This document shows, one piece after another, positions 1 through 7,872 of a stretch of 64,000 bases of DNA. Source of the DNA: Azospirillum doebereinerae (GTDB lineage Bacteria > Pseudomonadota > Alphaproteobacteria > Azospirillales > Azospirillaceae); NCBI RefSeq assembly GCF_003989665.1, contig NZ_RZIJ01000027.1, positions 1 to 64,000 on the forward strand, written 5' to 3'. Numbering within the stretch: position 1 is the first letter of the stretch; every line of letters begins with the position of its first letter. Both the position numbers and the translations under genes were made by a program. The notes under the pieces were generated by a model that made no database searches, was not told the DNA's origin, and saw only the letters and a list, made by a program, of their open reading frames with translations.

Positions 1-649
1 CCGGCGGGCGCCGCTGGCGACCGCGCTCGGCGCGCGGCGGCGGCGGCTCGACCGCCTGATCGCCCTGGCGGTCGAAGCCGCTCCGGCCGCCGGGCCCGCC
101 GGCGGGGGCTTCCACGGCCGCTCCTTCGTGGAGGCGGTGGAGATCGGCTGGTGGTACGCGGCGGTGCTGCCGGGCGGGCGGGCCATCGTCACGCTGATGA
201 CCGACGACGACATCGCCCGCGCCGGCGGTCTGGCCGGCGCGGACGCCTTCCGCTCCGCCTGGGCGGCCACCGCGCGCCTGCGCGATCTGGTTCCGCCGCC
301 GGAAGACGGCCCCGGCGCCGGAACGGCCCCGGCGGTCTTCTCGGCCGCCTCGCAGCACGTCGACCGGGCGGTCGGCGCCGGCTGGATCGCCGTCGGCGAC
401 GCGCTGATCGGCTTCGACCCGCTGACCTCCTCCGGCATCGCCGGGGCGCTCGACGACGCGCTGGCCGCCGCCGACACCATCCTGCGCTGGTTCTCCGGCG
501 ACGGCGCCGCGGCGCGCGACGCCGCGATCGGCTACGCCCGGCGCGCCGAGGACACGCTGCGCCGCTATCTGGCCGAGCGGACCCACCATTACACCGCCGG
601 GGGCCGCTGGCCCGACGCCCCCTTCTGGAGCCGCCGGGCCGCGCGGTGA
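1..649 (+). CDS. FAD-dependent oxidoreductase of the halogenase/LodB-like group, 3' part only
   Basis: The reading frame is open from the left edge of the window (frame beginning at base 2), so only the C-terminal ~215 residues are present. Visible are an Arg-rich RRRRLDRL stretch, GWWYAAVLPGG, the flavin-contact-like stretch GWIAVGDALIGFDPLTSSGI near residue 130, and an Ala-rich C-terminal helix region ending in PFWSRRAAR. The GD-x-DP-SSG arrangement is the C-terminal FAD-binding signature of tryptophan-halogenase-like and geranylgeranyl-reductase-like monooxygenases. That group includes LodB/GoxB flavoproteins that help mature quinone-cofactor oxidases. Which subgroup it belongs to cannot be decided without the N-terminal GxGxxG domain. 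It converges on the Hint-domain gene with a 22-nt gap. Confidence 0.75.
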   Translation, partial: RRAPLATALGARRRRLDRLIALAVEAAPAAGPAGGGFHGRSFVEAVEIGWWYAAVLPGGRAIVTLMTDDDIARAGGLAGADAFRSAWAATARLRDLVPPPEDGPGAGTAPAVFSAASQHVDRAVGAGWIAVGDALIGFDPLTSSGIAGALDDALAAADTILRWFSGDGAAARDAAIGYARRAEDTLRRYLAERTHHYTAGGRWPDAPFWSRRAAR

Positions 650-671
650 GCGTGGATGCGGTGAGCCTGGA

Positions 672-2330
672 TCAGGCCGACGCCACCCGGTCGGCCACCC
701 AGCTGTCGAAGTCCACGTGCAGGCTTTCCGGCAGCTTGGCCCGGACGGCGCGGTCGTCCTGGGCGGCGTCCCGCAGAAGCTGGACCTGGATCTGGTAGTC
801 GCCGACCACGATGCCGTTGGCGATCATGGTCGTCGGTCCGGCCCCCTCGGGAACGAGCCACAGGTTGAACAGGCCGCCGTTGGTCTGGGTCTCCTGGCGG
901 GTGGCGGTCACCGTCGTCGTGCCGTCGCGGGTCAGCACCGTGTCGCCGACCGCCAGCGCCCCCGCCTGGACCGTGCCGGCCGGCGTCACCACCGGGTGGG
1001 TGGCCGATCCGGCGAGGGTGGCGCCGTCGGCGAACTCCAGCACGGTGATCGGCCCGCTGTGCGGCTGCGCCAGGGTCGCCTGCACCGGCCGGGTACCGTC
1101 GCCGCTGACGACGACGTCCTCGGACGTGAAGTCCTCCACCGCCTTGGTCGTGCCATCGGCGAGCGTGATCTGCGTGCCGGCGACCAGGCAGTGCCAGACA
1201 TAGACGATGGGCTTGATGAAGGCGACGCCGTCCTTCGAATCGGTGTCCGGCGATTGCGAGCTGACGATGCTCGACCAGCCCGATCCGTGCCTTTCATAGT
1301 CCTCGAAGGTCACGGTGACGCGGGCGCTGAAGAAGGCCTGCGTGTCCGCAGCCCAATTTTTGGAAGGGAATTCGATGGCGTCGCCCGCACTGTCGTAGGA
1401 CGCCCTCAGCAGGAACGTCAGCGTCCGCCCTTCGGGATCGGTATCGTCGATTCGGAAGTGCGGCAGGTAGCGCGAAGCGTCGCCGCCGGTCAGTTCGGAG
1501 ATGCCGCCCTCCTTGTGAGCCAGGTAAAATTCCAAGAACGGGGGGTAGCTGTCGAGCGGAGCCAGCTTGTAGTCAAACTTCATACTTCCGGCCAGCGGAA
1601 GAAGCAGAGGATTATTGCCAAGATTGGACATATTTTGCCAATACCAGTAATCAATATCGGTTTTATTCCTTGTACCTTGGTTGTTGTCGTAGCCGCGCGC
1701 CAGACCGATGACGATGTCGTTCAGGTCGCCGGTCTTGCGGTCGCTGCGGATGGTGGGATCGACGACGACCGGGTCGCGCGACGCCTGGGAGGCCCAGGGA
1801 GCCGCCGTCGAGGACACTTCGACCGTGCCGTCCTGGTAGGTGATCGCGAAGGAGATGATGCCGGTCATCGTGCCCGTCGGCAGCGCCGGCAGGGCGGTTT
1901 CCGGGTTGGTCTCCACGAAGATCGTCTGGGTGGCGAAGCTGACCGCGACACCGGAGGCCAGCGAGGTCCTGGTGCCGCCGTTCTCGTTGACGACGTTCAG
2001 CCAGACGATGGCCTGGGCCACCGGCCGGATCCGGCTCAGGACGGCGCGGGCGGTGACCGCCTTGTTGCTCTGAAGGCTCGAAATGAACTCGACATACTGG
2101 CCGTCGGTAACGCCGCTGCTCTCGGTCGCTCTGCTCGTCGCCGTGCCTCCGCTCCCGATGGCCTTGAACAGCCCCGGGTAGCGCGCGGGGGTCAGCCCGC
2201 TGCGTTCGGCGTTGTCCTGCAGGAACGCCGTGTGCAGCGGATCGCCCGCCGGCGGGGCGCCGTCGGTCTTCAACGCATCCAGAACCTGGGCCAAATGGTC
2301 GTTCTGGGACTGGTTCAACGAGACCTGCAT
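672..2330 (-). CDS. Hint-domain protein with unrecognised N-terminal domain
   Basis: 552 residues. The last ~150 carry a Hint (hedgehog/intein) module: Cys nucleophile with block A CLVAGTQITLADG, then VEDFTSEDVVVSGDG, block B GSATHPVVTP containing the conserved Thr-His, and the closing strands TMIANGIVVGDYQIQ. The canonical terminal His-Asn of inteins is not obvious; the equivalent position reads Ala-Asn-Gly. A Hint domain of this type could self-cleave at the Cys or be structural. Residues 1-~390 match no family I recognise; they are rich in beta-type sequence with a Tyr/Trp-rich segment (TDIDYWYWQN) and have no signal peptide. The start has GGGG 9 nt upstream. It is convergent with the flavoprotein gene. 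Confidence 0.8.
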   Translation of the reverse strand: MQVSLNQSQNDHLAQVLDALKTDGAPPAGDPLHTAFLQDNAERSGLTPARYPGLFKAIGSGGTATSRATESSGVTDGQYVEFISSLQSNKAVTARAVLSRIRPVAQAIVWLNVVNENGGTRTSLASGVAVSFATQTIFVETNPETALPALPTGTMTGIISFAITYQDGTVEVSSTAAPWASQASRDPVVVDPTIRSDRKTGDLNDIVIGLARGYDNNQGTRNKTDIDYWYWQNMSNLGNNPLLLPLAGSMKFDYKLAPLDSYPPFLEFYLAHKEGGISELTGGDASRYLPHFRIDDTDPEGRTLTFLLRASYDSAGDAIEFPSKNWAADTQAFFSARVTVTFEDYERHGSGWSSIVSSQSPDTDSKDGVAFIKPIVYVWHCLVAGTQITLADGTTKAVEDFTSEDVVVSGDGTRPVQATLAQPHSGPITVLEFADGATLAGSATHPVVTPAGTVQAGALAVGDTVLTRDGTTTVTATRQETQTNGGLFNLWLVPEGAGPTTMIANGIVVGDYQIQVQLLRDAAQDDRAVRAKLPESLHVDFDSWVADRVASA

Positions 2331-2561
2331 AAATCGATTCCCCCGATCAATCAGTTATTGCCGATTTTTTCGAGCGATCGAAAATCACACCCGGAATACA
2401 TGCGTCTCCCGAGAGATAATCATTTGGCAGAATTTGCAATGATTACCAATGAGTGATTTTTTGACGGCTCATGCAACCAGTAAACTTCATGGTGATTGCT
2501 TTTTCAACCAGGGAATCGAGGCCGGGGTGAAGCGCATGGGTTGAGGAAAGAACGCGCCGCG
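2331..2561. other. AT-rich intergenic region with a small palindrome
   Basis: This gap between the Hint gene and the MFS gene is visibly richer in A/T than its surroundings. It contains the perfect 7-bp inverted repeat TTTTCGA/TCGAAAA with a 4-nt loop at 2367-2384, just upstream of the Hint gene, which could be an operator or a weak hairpin. I see no gene in it. Confidence 0.4.
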
Positions 2562-3719
2562 TCACGCCGGCCGGGGGCGTTTCCGGATCAGCCGCACCGA
2601 GGCGAAGCCCAGCAGCGCGGTCAGCGCGCCGACCCCCAGGAACAGCGGTGGGAAGCCGGTGTGGTCGGAGATGGCGCCGTACAGCACCGGCCCGATGCCC
2701 TGCCCGATGAAGAAGGACGAGGCGAACAGCGCCAGCGCCGACCCGCGCGCGGTCGGGGCCAGCTCCGTCGCCTGGGTCTGCATGGTGTTGTGCAGCATGT
2801 AGAAGCCGAACCCGGCGACCAGGAAGGCGGCGCTGACCACCGGCCAGGGCACCGGGAAGGCGATCACCAGATAGGCCAGCCCGGCCAGCAGACCGCCGCC
2901 TTTCATCATGCCCCATTGGCCGAGCGAGGCGATCAGCCGGCGCACCACCGCGCTGTAGGCGACGCCGCCGATGGCGAAGGCGGCGATGGTCAGCCCCGCC
3001 TCGAAGGCGCCGGCCGCGCCGTGGGACATCAGGACCGGGGCGACGAAGGGGAAGATGCCGAAGATCAGCAGCCCCTCGCCGGCCACCGTGGCGAAGACGA
3101 ACAGCGAGGCCGGGTTGCTCAGCACGGTGGCGTAGCGGCGCTTGGCGTCGGCGACCGACAGGGGGGAACGGGTCTCCACCTCGCCGCGCAGGCCGATCAT
3201 GGCGGCGGCGCAGATCAGCGCCGTCAGCCCGGCGGCCAGCCCGAAGACGGCGCGCCAGCCGAAGGCCTCCGCCATCATCCCCGCCACCACCGATCCCGAC
3301 ATCTGGCCGAGGATGACCGCCAGCAGGAAGCGGCTGATGGAGATCTGGCGCTCCTCGTAGGCGACGCGGTCGCCGATCAGCGCCATCGAGGCCGGGATGA
3401 TGCCGCCCGCGAAGGCGCCGGCCAGGATGCGCCCGGCCATCACCGTGGCGTAGCTGGGGGCGATGGCCGACAGCGCCAGCCCGACGGTCAGGATGGCCAG
3501 CGCCAGCCGCACCAGCCGCGACTTGCCGATGGCGTCGCCGACGGGGCCCAGCACGACCTGCATCAGCGCGTAGGGCAGGGTGTAGGCCGAGGCCAGCAGC
3601 GCCGCCTGCCGCACCGTCACGTCGAGGTCGGCGGCGATGATGGTCAGCATCGGGTCGGTGGTGCGCAGCGAGAAGGCGCTCGCGAAACCGGCGAGGCCGA
3701 GGAGGAAGATCAGGCGCAT
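2562..3719 (-). CDS. MFS transporter
   Basis: 385 residues with about twelve hydrophobic segments, the usual size for a major facilitator superfamily drug/metabolite exporter. The loop 2-3 signature appears as GPVGDAIGKSRLVRLAL, and GRILAGAFAGGIIPASMALIGD corresponds to the motif after helix 4-5. The sequence resembles the DHA1-type efflux permeases (YdhP/AraJ group). The substrate cannot be inferred. It begins MRLIFLLGLAGFASAFSLRT, directly into helix 1. It is transcribed away from the multicopper oxidase gene, and an inverted repeat lies 32 nt upstream of its start. Confidence 0.9.
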   Translation of the reverse strand: MRLIFLLGLAGFASAFSLRTTDPMLTIIAADLDVTVRQAALLASAYTLPYALMQVVLGPVGDAIGKSRLVRLALAILTVGLALSAIAPSYATVMAGRILAGAFAGGIIPASMALIGDRVAYEERQISISRFLLAVILGQMSGSVVAGMMAEAFGWRAVFGLAAGLTALICAAAMIGLRGEVETRSPLSVADAKRRYATVLSNPASLFVFATVAGEGLLIFGIFPFVAPVLMSHGAAGAFEAGLTIAAFAIGGVAYSAVVRRLIASLGQWGMMKGGGLLAGLAYLVIAFPVPWPVVSAAFLVAGFGFYMLHNTMQTQATELAPTARGSALALFASSFFIGQGIGPVLYGAISDHTGFPPLFLGVGALTALLGFASVRLIRKRPRPA

Positions 3720-3750
3720 GGGCGGATGGCTGGCTCGGGAGACGGAGGAC

Positions 3751-3773
3751 GGTTAAGAGGCCGAAGCTTAACC
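3751..3773. repeat. Inverted repeat upstream of the MFS gene
   Basis: Perfect 7-bp arms GGTTAAG/CTTAACC separated by 9 nt in the divergent region between the MFS gene (minus) and the multicopper oxidase gene (plus). The position suits a repressor operator for the MFS gene, but no regulator gene is adjacent. Confidence 0.4.
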
Positions 3774-3992
3774 GCGTTGCCGGGCGACGTGGTGGTGAGG
3801 GTTGGGCGTGGCTGTCATGCGCGGGGTGCGGAGGCGGCGCCCCGGCGGAGGCTGCGTCGCGGGGCTCCGTTTCGTGGGAGACCGCAAGAGCGGTCGAGTT
3901 CGACAAGTTGCTTGAGAAGAAATGTTATCTCTCATTAGATGAGTGAATTGAATGAATTTCCCGAAAACAGGGATTTCCCGGAGGCTGACCCG

Positions 3993-6050
3993 ATGCCCAT
4001 TCCGAAACGACCGGCCGATCTCCGCCGGTCCCGCGCCGGCTTGGCGGCGCTGGCGACCCTGACCCTGCCGGCGCTGCTGGCCGCCGCCCCGGCCGGGGCG
4101 CAGGACGCCGCGCTTCGCCGTTTCGCCAACCCGCCGGTGGCGTTGCCGGAGGCGTCGTTGGGGGTTCCGCCGCCGTCCTCCCTGGTGGAGCAGAAGCGCG
4201 GCGCCGTCGCCGCTCCCGACACGCGCGGCACCATCGTCTATGATTTCGACATCAGGATGGTCGAGGGGAAGATCTACAACCCCTGGACCAAGACGGACGA
4301 CACGGTGAAATTGCGGGCCTACCAGGGCACCATGGTGGATCCGGCCGTGCCCTTCCTGGCGCCGACCATCACCATGAAGCCCGACCAGACGGCCCGCATC
4401 ACGCTGAACAACAGGCTGGAGCCGGAGCCGGGCTGCGAGCGCAACATCCTGTCGGTCAACGTCCCGCACTGCTTCAACACCACAAATCTGCACAGCCACG
4501 GGCTGTGGGTGTCGCCCACCGGCAACAGCGACAACGTGATGATCACGATCAAGCCGGGGGTCAGCTTCCAGTATGAGTACAACGTGCCGAACGACCATCC
4601 GGCCGGCACCTTCTGGTACCACCCGCACAACCACGGATCGACCGCGCTCCAGGTGTCGAGCGGCATGGCCGGCGCCCTGATCATCAAGGACGAGCGCAAG
4701 CCCTTCGTCACCGGGGAGGGACGGAAGGTGCCGGGCGACATCGACATCCTGCTGAAGGATTCGAAGGGCGAGGCGTTCCCCGACAAGGCCATCGTGTTCG
4801 AGCAGGTCCAATACGCCTGCCGCGACGCCGAGGGGCACATCGAGCCCTGGGACAAGAGCCTGGGCGTGACCCTGTCCCCCTGGGATTGCGAGAAGGGGCA
4901 GGTCGGCCAGATCACCAGCTACGACCAGTTCGGCCCGAACACCCAGTGGCAGAACTCCGGCCGCTTCACCTCGATCAACGGGCGGGTCCAGCCCCTGATC
5001 GACGGCGTCACCGCCGGCCGGTTCGAGCGTTGGCGCCTGATCCACGCCGGCGTGCGCGAGACGGTGAACGTCCAGTTCCAGCGCCTGAAGCCCGGCGCCC
5101 CCGACGCCCGCACCGTGGCCGCCGCCGACCAGCCGGCCTGGATCGCCGCCAACTGCCAGGGCGCCCCGCTGCCGTCCTGGGAAATCGCGCTGGACGGCCT
5201 GACCCGCGCCCAGGCGCGCCAGACCGCGCGGTCGATCCTGCAGCCGGGCTACCGCGTCGATCTCGTGACCTATTTCCCCGACGAGGGGAGCTACTGCGTC
5301 CTCGATTCCAGCAGCACCGGCAGCGCCAACGTCAGCGCCACCGACAAGGAGGCCCGCCTGCTGGGCGTGGTGCAGGCGACCAAGGGGACGGCGCCGTCCT
5401 CGGCGGATCCGGCGGCGCTCCTGCGCGACCAGATGACCGAGGCGGCGCGCCGGACCCTGGACGGCGCCGTGCTGGAGGAGGTCGTCGCCGGGCTGGCCAA
5501 CAACCTGCGGCTGGAGAACTTCGTCTGGCACAAGACCGTCGAGGAGAAGGAGCTGACCGGCGCGCAGGAACTGGTCTTCAACATCACCACCGACCCGTCC
5601 GGCAACGCGGTGTTCCAGGTCAACGGCGAGTCCTTCCAGCCGAACCGGATCGACCGCGATCTGCTGCTGGGCAGCGTCGATCAGTGGACCCTGACCTCCG
5701 AACTCGCCAGCCATCCCTTCCACATCCACGTCAACCCGTTCCAGATCGTCGAGATCCGCAACAACGAAGGGGTGGACGTCAGCGGCAACGCCCTGCCGGC
5801 GAACGCGGCCGACGAGCAGTACCGCGGCCTCAAGGGAACCTGGAAAGACACGCTGTGGGTGCAGAACGCAGGGTCGTCCACCCCGAACAAGGGGAAGTAC
5901 ACGGTCGTCGTCCGCACCCGCTACCAGCGCTACATCGGCGAGTTCGTGCTGCACTGCCACATCCTGGACCATGAGGACCAGGGCATGATGCAGAACGTCC
6001 GCATCTCCGTTCCCGACGGCAAGGGCGGGATCGCGCACGCGCATCACTGA
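3993..6050 (+). CDS. Secreted multicopper oxidase
   Basis: 685 residues. I chose the ATG at 3993 because GGAGG lies 8 nt upstream and the product starts with an Arg-rich n-region, a hydrophobic core (LAALATLTLPALLAAAPAGA) and an AQDA cleavage site. An in-frame ATG at 3939 lacks a ribosome site. All four copper motifs are present in order: LHSHGLWV, WYHPHNHGS, HPFHIHVNPFQI and HCHILDHEDQGMM, giving type 1, 2 and 3 copper ligands with an axial Met. It is therefore a three-domain laccase-like oxidase acting in the periplasm, coupling one-electron oxidation of a phenol or metal ion to reduction of O2. The large insert between motifs 2 and 3 is typical of longer bacterial members. Substrate unknown. 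Confidence 0.92.
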   Translation: MPIPKRPADLRRSRAGLAALATLTLPALLAAAPAGAQDAALRRFANPPVALPEASLGVPPPSSLVEQKRGAVAAPDTRGTIVYDFDIRMVEGKIYNPWTKTDDTVKLRAYQGTMVDPAVPFLAPTITMKPDQTARITLNNRLEPEPGCERNILSVNVPHCFNTTNLHSHGLWVSPTGNSDNVMITIKPGVSFQYEYNVPNDHPAGTFWYHPHNHGSTALQVSSGMAGALIIKDERKPFVTGEGRKVPGDIDILLKDSKGEAFPDKAIVFEQVQYACRDAEGHIEPWDKSLGVTLSPWDCEKGQVGQITSYDQFGPNTQWQNSGRFTSINGRVQPLIDGVTAGRFERWRLIHAGVRETVNVQFQRLKPGAPDARTVAAADQPAWIAANCQGAPLPSWEIALDGLTRAQARQTARSILQPGYRVDLVTYFPDEGSYCVLDSSSTGSANVSATDKEARLLGVVQATKGTAPSSADPAALLRDQMTEAARRTLDGAVLEEVVAGLANNLRLENFVWHKTVEEKELTGAQELVFNITTDPSGNAVFQVNGESFQPNRIDRDLLLGSVDQWTLTSELASHPFHIHVNPFQIVEIRNNEGVDVSGNALPANAADEQYRGLKGTWKDTLWVQNAGSSTPNKGKYTVVVRTRYQRYIGEFVLHCHILDHEDQGMMQNVRISVPDGKGGIAHAHH

Positions 6051-6056
6051 CGGCGT

Positions 6057-6094
6057 GGTCTCCCGCCTTCCCCGGCAGGGGCAGGGGGGAGACC
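6057..6094. terminator. Probable bidirectional terminator hairpin
   Basis: GGTCTCCC/GGGAGACC 8-bp stem in the 46-nt gap between the convergent oxidase and carbonic anhydrase-like genes, with a nested CCCC-GGCA-GGGG stem. There is no T-run, so termination strength is uncertain. Confidence 0.5.
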
Positions 6095-6096
6095 GC

Positions 6097-6624
6097 TCAT
6101 CCCCGGCGCTGGAGTCCCGTGGCGAAGCGGCGGCCGTTGCGGACGTAGTGCCGGGCCGTCTCCAGCAGCTTGGCGACGGCCGCCTCGTCCAGTTGGCGCA
6201 CGACTTTTCCCGGCGCGCCGACCACGAGGCTGTTGTCCGGGATGACCTTGCCTTCCGTCACCAGCGCGTTCGCCCCGACGATGCAGTTCCGGCCGATGAC
6301 GGCGCCGTTGAGGATCGTCGCCCCCATGCCGATGGTGGTCGTGGCCCCGATGGTGCAGCCGTGCAGGATGGCGCGGTGGCCGATGGTGCAATTCTCCGCG
6401 ATGGTCAGCGGGAAGCCGGGGTCGCTGTGCAGGACGGCCCCGTCCTGGAGGTTGCTGCCGGTGCCGACGTCGATCAGCTCGTTGTCGCCCCGGATGATGG
6501 CGCCGAACCAGACGCTGGAATCGCTGCGCAGGCGCACATGGCCGGCGATGACCGCGTCCGGCGCGATCCAGGCGACGTCGCTCGCGATGTCGGGGTGGAA
6601 ATCGTCGAGATCGTAGATTGGCAT
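6097..6624 (-). CDS. Gamma-class carbonic anhydrase family protein
   Basis: 175 residues, typical of YrdA/PaaY/CaiE-like left-handed beta-helix proteins. Hexapeptide repeats run through the middle (IGHRAILHGCTIG, IGMGATILNGAVIG). Metal-ligand histidines are visible in VLHSDPG and GHRAILHG. The C-terminal helix (LDEAAVAKLLETARHYV) packs on the beta-helix in this family. A start at 6624 gives AGGAG 8 nt upstream; the ATG at 6630 would leave only 2 nt. Members bind Zn or Fe and may hydrate CO2 or act on CoA thioesters, so the activity here is not certain. Confidence 0.9.
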   Translation of the reverse strand: MPIYDLDDFHPDIASDVAWIAPDAVIAGHVRLRSDSSVWFGAIIRGDNELIDVGTGSNLQDGAVLHSDPGFPLTIAENCTIGHRAILHGCTIGATTTIGMGATILNGAVIGRNCIVGANALVTEGKVIPDNSLVVGAPGKVVRQLDEAAVAKLLETARHYVRNGRRFATGLQRRG

Positions 6625-6864
6625 GCCCATGACTCCTGCCCTGGTCGCGTGAGGCCGCCGCGCGGCGGCGCATCCTGCGCGAGGATGGTTGCCGATGCAA
6701 CGCCGTGTGGCGTGGCAGGACAGGGGTTGGCGGGCGCCGCCCCCGTCGCGACGGCGTCGGCGTTCCGGTCGCGCAGGTCCGGGAGGCGTTTTTTCATAAG
6801 GTCGCTGACTCGTGTGGGAGAAGAGGTTATAGGATCGTTGTCCTCTATCTTGATTGCGGAAGCC
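6625..6864. other. Intergenic region, no gene seen
   Basis: About 240 nt between the gamma-carbonic anhydrase-like gene and a small ORF transcribed away from it. It must hold both promoters. I see no convincing operator or RNA structure. Confidence 0.4.
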
Positions 6865-7065
6865 ATGACCGACCTGTACCTTCCGAACGACGTCTACGAT
6901 GCACTGACATCCGCACTTGCAGCGAAACTGCCGGAATTCGACGAGGAGCGGCCGATGTTGGATCGACGCGACCGCGCCGCCTGGGTGCTCGCCGAAGCCG
7001 GACTGTGGTCCCAACGGGTGCGCGACGACCTCGACGCCATGGACCGGATCGCCGCTGTCCCTTGA
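6865..7065 (+). CDS. Small hypothetical protein
   Basis: 66 residues starting MTDLYLPNDVYDALTSALA and acidic overall (ELPEFDEERP-like segment, WSQRVRDDLDAMDRIAAVP end). It is predicted helical, with no signal peptide or membrane segment. GGAAG lies 5 nt before the ATG. The clean amphipathic composition argues that it is expressed, but I recognise no family. It sits just outside the left edge of the phage-tail cluster. Confidence 0.5.
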   Translation: MTDLYLPNDVYDALTSALAAKLPEFDEERPMLDRRDRAAWVLAEAGLWSQRVRDDLDAMDRIAAVP

Positions 7066-7190
7066 CGGATGACGGCGGCACAGGGCGCAACAGCCCGTGC
7101 TGGACGTTCGCGTCATCGTGGGTGGTTGACATGACCGACGAAGGTTTCGCATCGCTGGCGGTGCGGCAAAGGACAGACCCGGTCGATGTG

Positions 7191-7228
7191 GAGCGGTGGA
7201 GCGCCGCTGGTTCGCCGTTCCACCGCTC
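7191..7228. terminator. Hairpin downstream of the 75-residue ORF
   Basis: Perfect 10-bp arms GAGCGGTGGA/TCCACCGCTC around an 18-nt loop, beginning 9 nt past the stop codon of the minus-strand gene at 7237. No T-run follows. Position suggests a transcript end. Confidence 0.4.
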
Positions 7229-7236
7229 CGACCAAA

Positions 7237-7464
7237 TCACGGCGGTGGCGGCATCGTCGCGGAAGGCGACATCGCCGTGATCCTGCGCAATTTCTCCATC
7301 ACCGCGGCGTGGGCCTCCGTCGCGGCCGGTGTCGGGTGAAGAGAGGCGGCAAGGTCCCGCATGCGCGGTTCCAGTGTCTCGTAGAAGATCCGGAGTTGTT
7401 CCAGTTCGCTGCTGTCCAGTCTCCCGCCGTTGCTGAAGCGGTCGAGCAGGTCTTTCATGGCCAT
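7237..7464 (-). CDS. Small hypothetical protein at the left end of the tail cluster
   Basis: 75 residues, MAMKDLLDRFSNGGRLDSSE at the N-terminus, then helical segments and a Pro-rich end. A strong ribosome site (AGGAG, 8 nt spacing) supports it. No signal or membrane segment. It is co-oriented with the tail genes and flanked by two perfect 10-bp inverted repeats (7191-7228 and 7482-7511). No family recognised. It could be a host gene or the last gene of the tail unit. Confidence 0.55.
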   Translation of the reverse strand: MAMKDLLDRFSNGGRLDSSELEQLRIFYETLEPRMRDLAASLHPTPAATEAHAAVMEKLRRITAMSPSATMPPPP

Positions 7465-7481
7465 CGTGGCATCTCCTGAAC

Positions 7482-7511
7482 GATGCGCCCAGCATCCATC
7501 CTGGGCGCATC
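7482..7511. repeat. Perfect 10-bp inverted repeat upstream of the 75-residue ORF
   Basis: GATGCGCCCA/TGGGCGCATC with a 10-nt loop, ending 17 nt before the start codon region of the minus-strand gene at 7464. It may be a terminator for the tail operon (no T-run) or a leader hairpin. Confidence 0.45.
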
Positions 7512-7605
7512 GGTGGGTTGGGGAAGGGCGGCTGACCAGAGCGTTGAAGAGCAGGGTTTTCTTGGAAACAAAGGTTCAAGAGGATGATGCTCGGTGACGC
7601 AGAGC

Positions 7606-7872
7606 TTACGTCTCCCTTCCTTCGTTCCTGTCGTCATGGACGGTGCCTGGTGCAGAGACCGGGATGATCGCGTGGGCGAATCCGATCAGCGCCAGGGCGA
7701 TCTGTGCGTTCAGCCGGGTGTCACTCCCCCGCATCACGATCCAGGCCAGCATCGCCGCAATGCAGAACAGAGTGACGAGGATGTGGCCTATTTTGCTTCT
7801 ACTTTGAAAGCAGAAGCGTACCGGACTGCAGAGGAACCCCAACACACACACCAGAGCCGTAGTAGGCCACAT
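7606..7872 (-). CDS. Small membrane protein, possible holin-like (uncertain)
   Basis: Up to 88 residues; the real start is unclear because the upstream part overlaps the end of the fibre gene by 74 nt. Two good hydrophobic segments (IGHILVTLFCIAAMLAWIVM and IALALIGFAHAIIPVSAP) are separated by a short polar loop, with a charged C-terminal tail (DDRNEGRET). A small two- or three-span membrane protein immediately after a tail-fibre gene is where phages and tailocins often keep a holin, but no endolysin is adjacent and no strong ribosome site is visible. Treat as a candidate only. Confidence 0.35.
   Translation of the reverse strand: MWPTTALVCVLGFLCSPVRFCFQSRSKIGHILVTLFCIAAMLAWIVMRGSDTRLNAQIALALIGFAHAIIPVSAPGTVHDDRNEGRET

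Noticed and set aside
717..2456. 579-codon plus-strand frame opposite the Hint gene
   Set aside because: The minus strand has a clear Hint domain; the plus-strand product is Arg/Gly/Val-rich with no motif.
3768..6047. 759-codon minus-strand open frame opposite the multicopper oxidase
   Set aside because: Antisense of a gene with all four copper motifs; composition typical of a shadow.
7131..7280. 49-codon plus-strand ORF starting MTDEGFASLAV
   Set aside because: No ribosome site, runs over the hairpin at 7191-7228 and antisense into the 75-residue ORF.
7455..7637. 60-codon minus-strand ORF between the small genes at the left end
   Set aside because: Overlaps the inverted repeat and another ORF; composition unlike a protein and no ribosome site.
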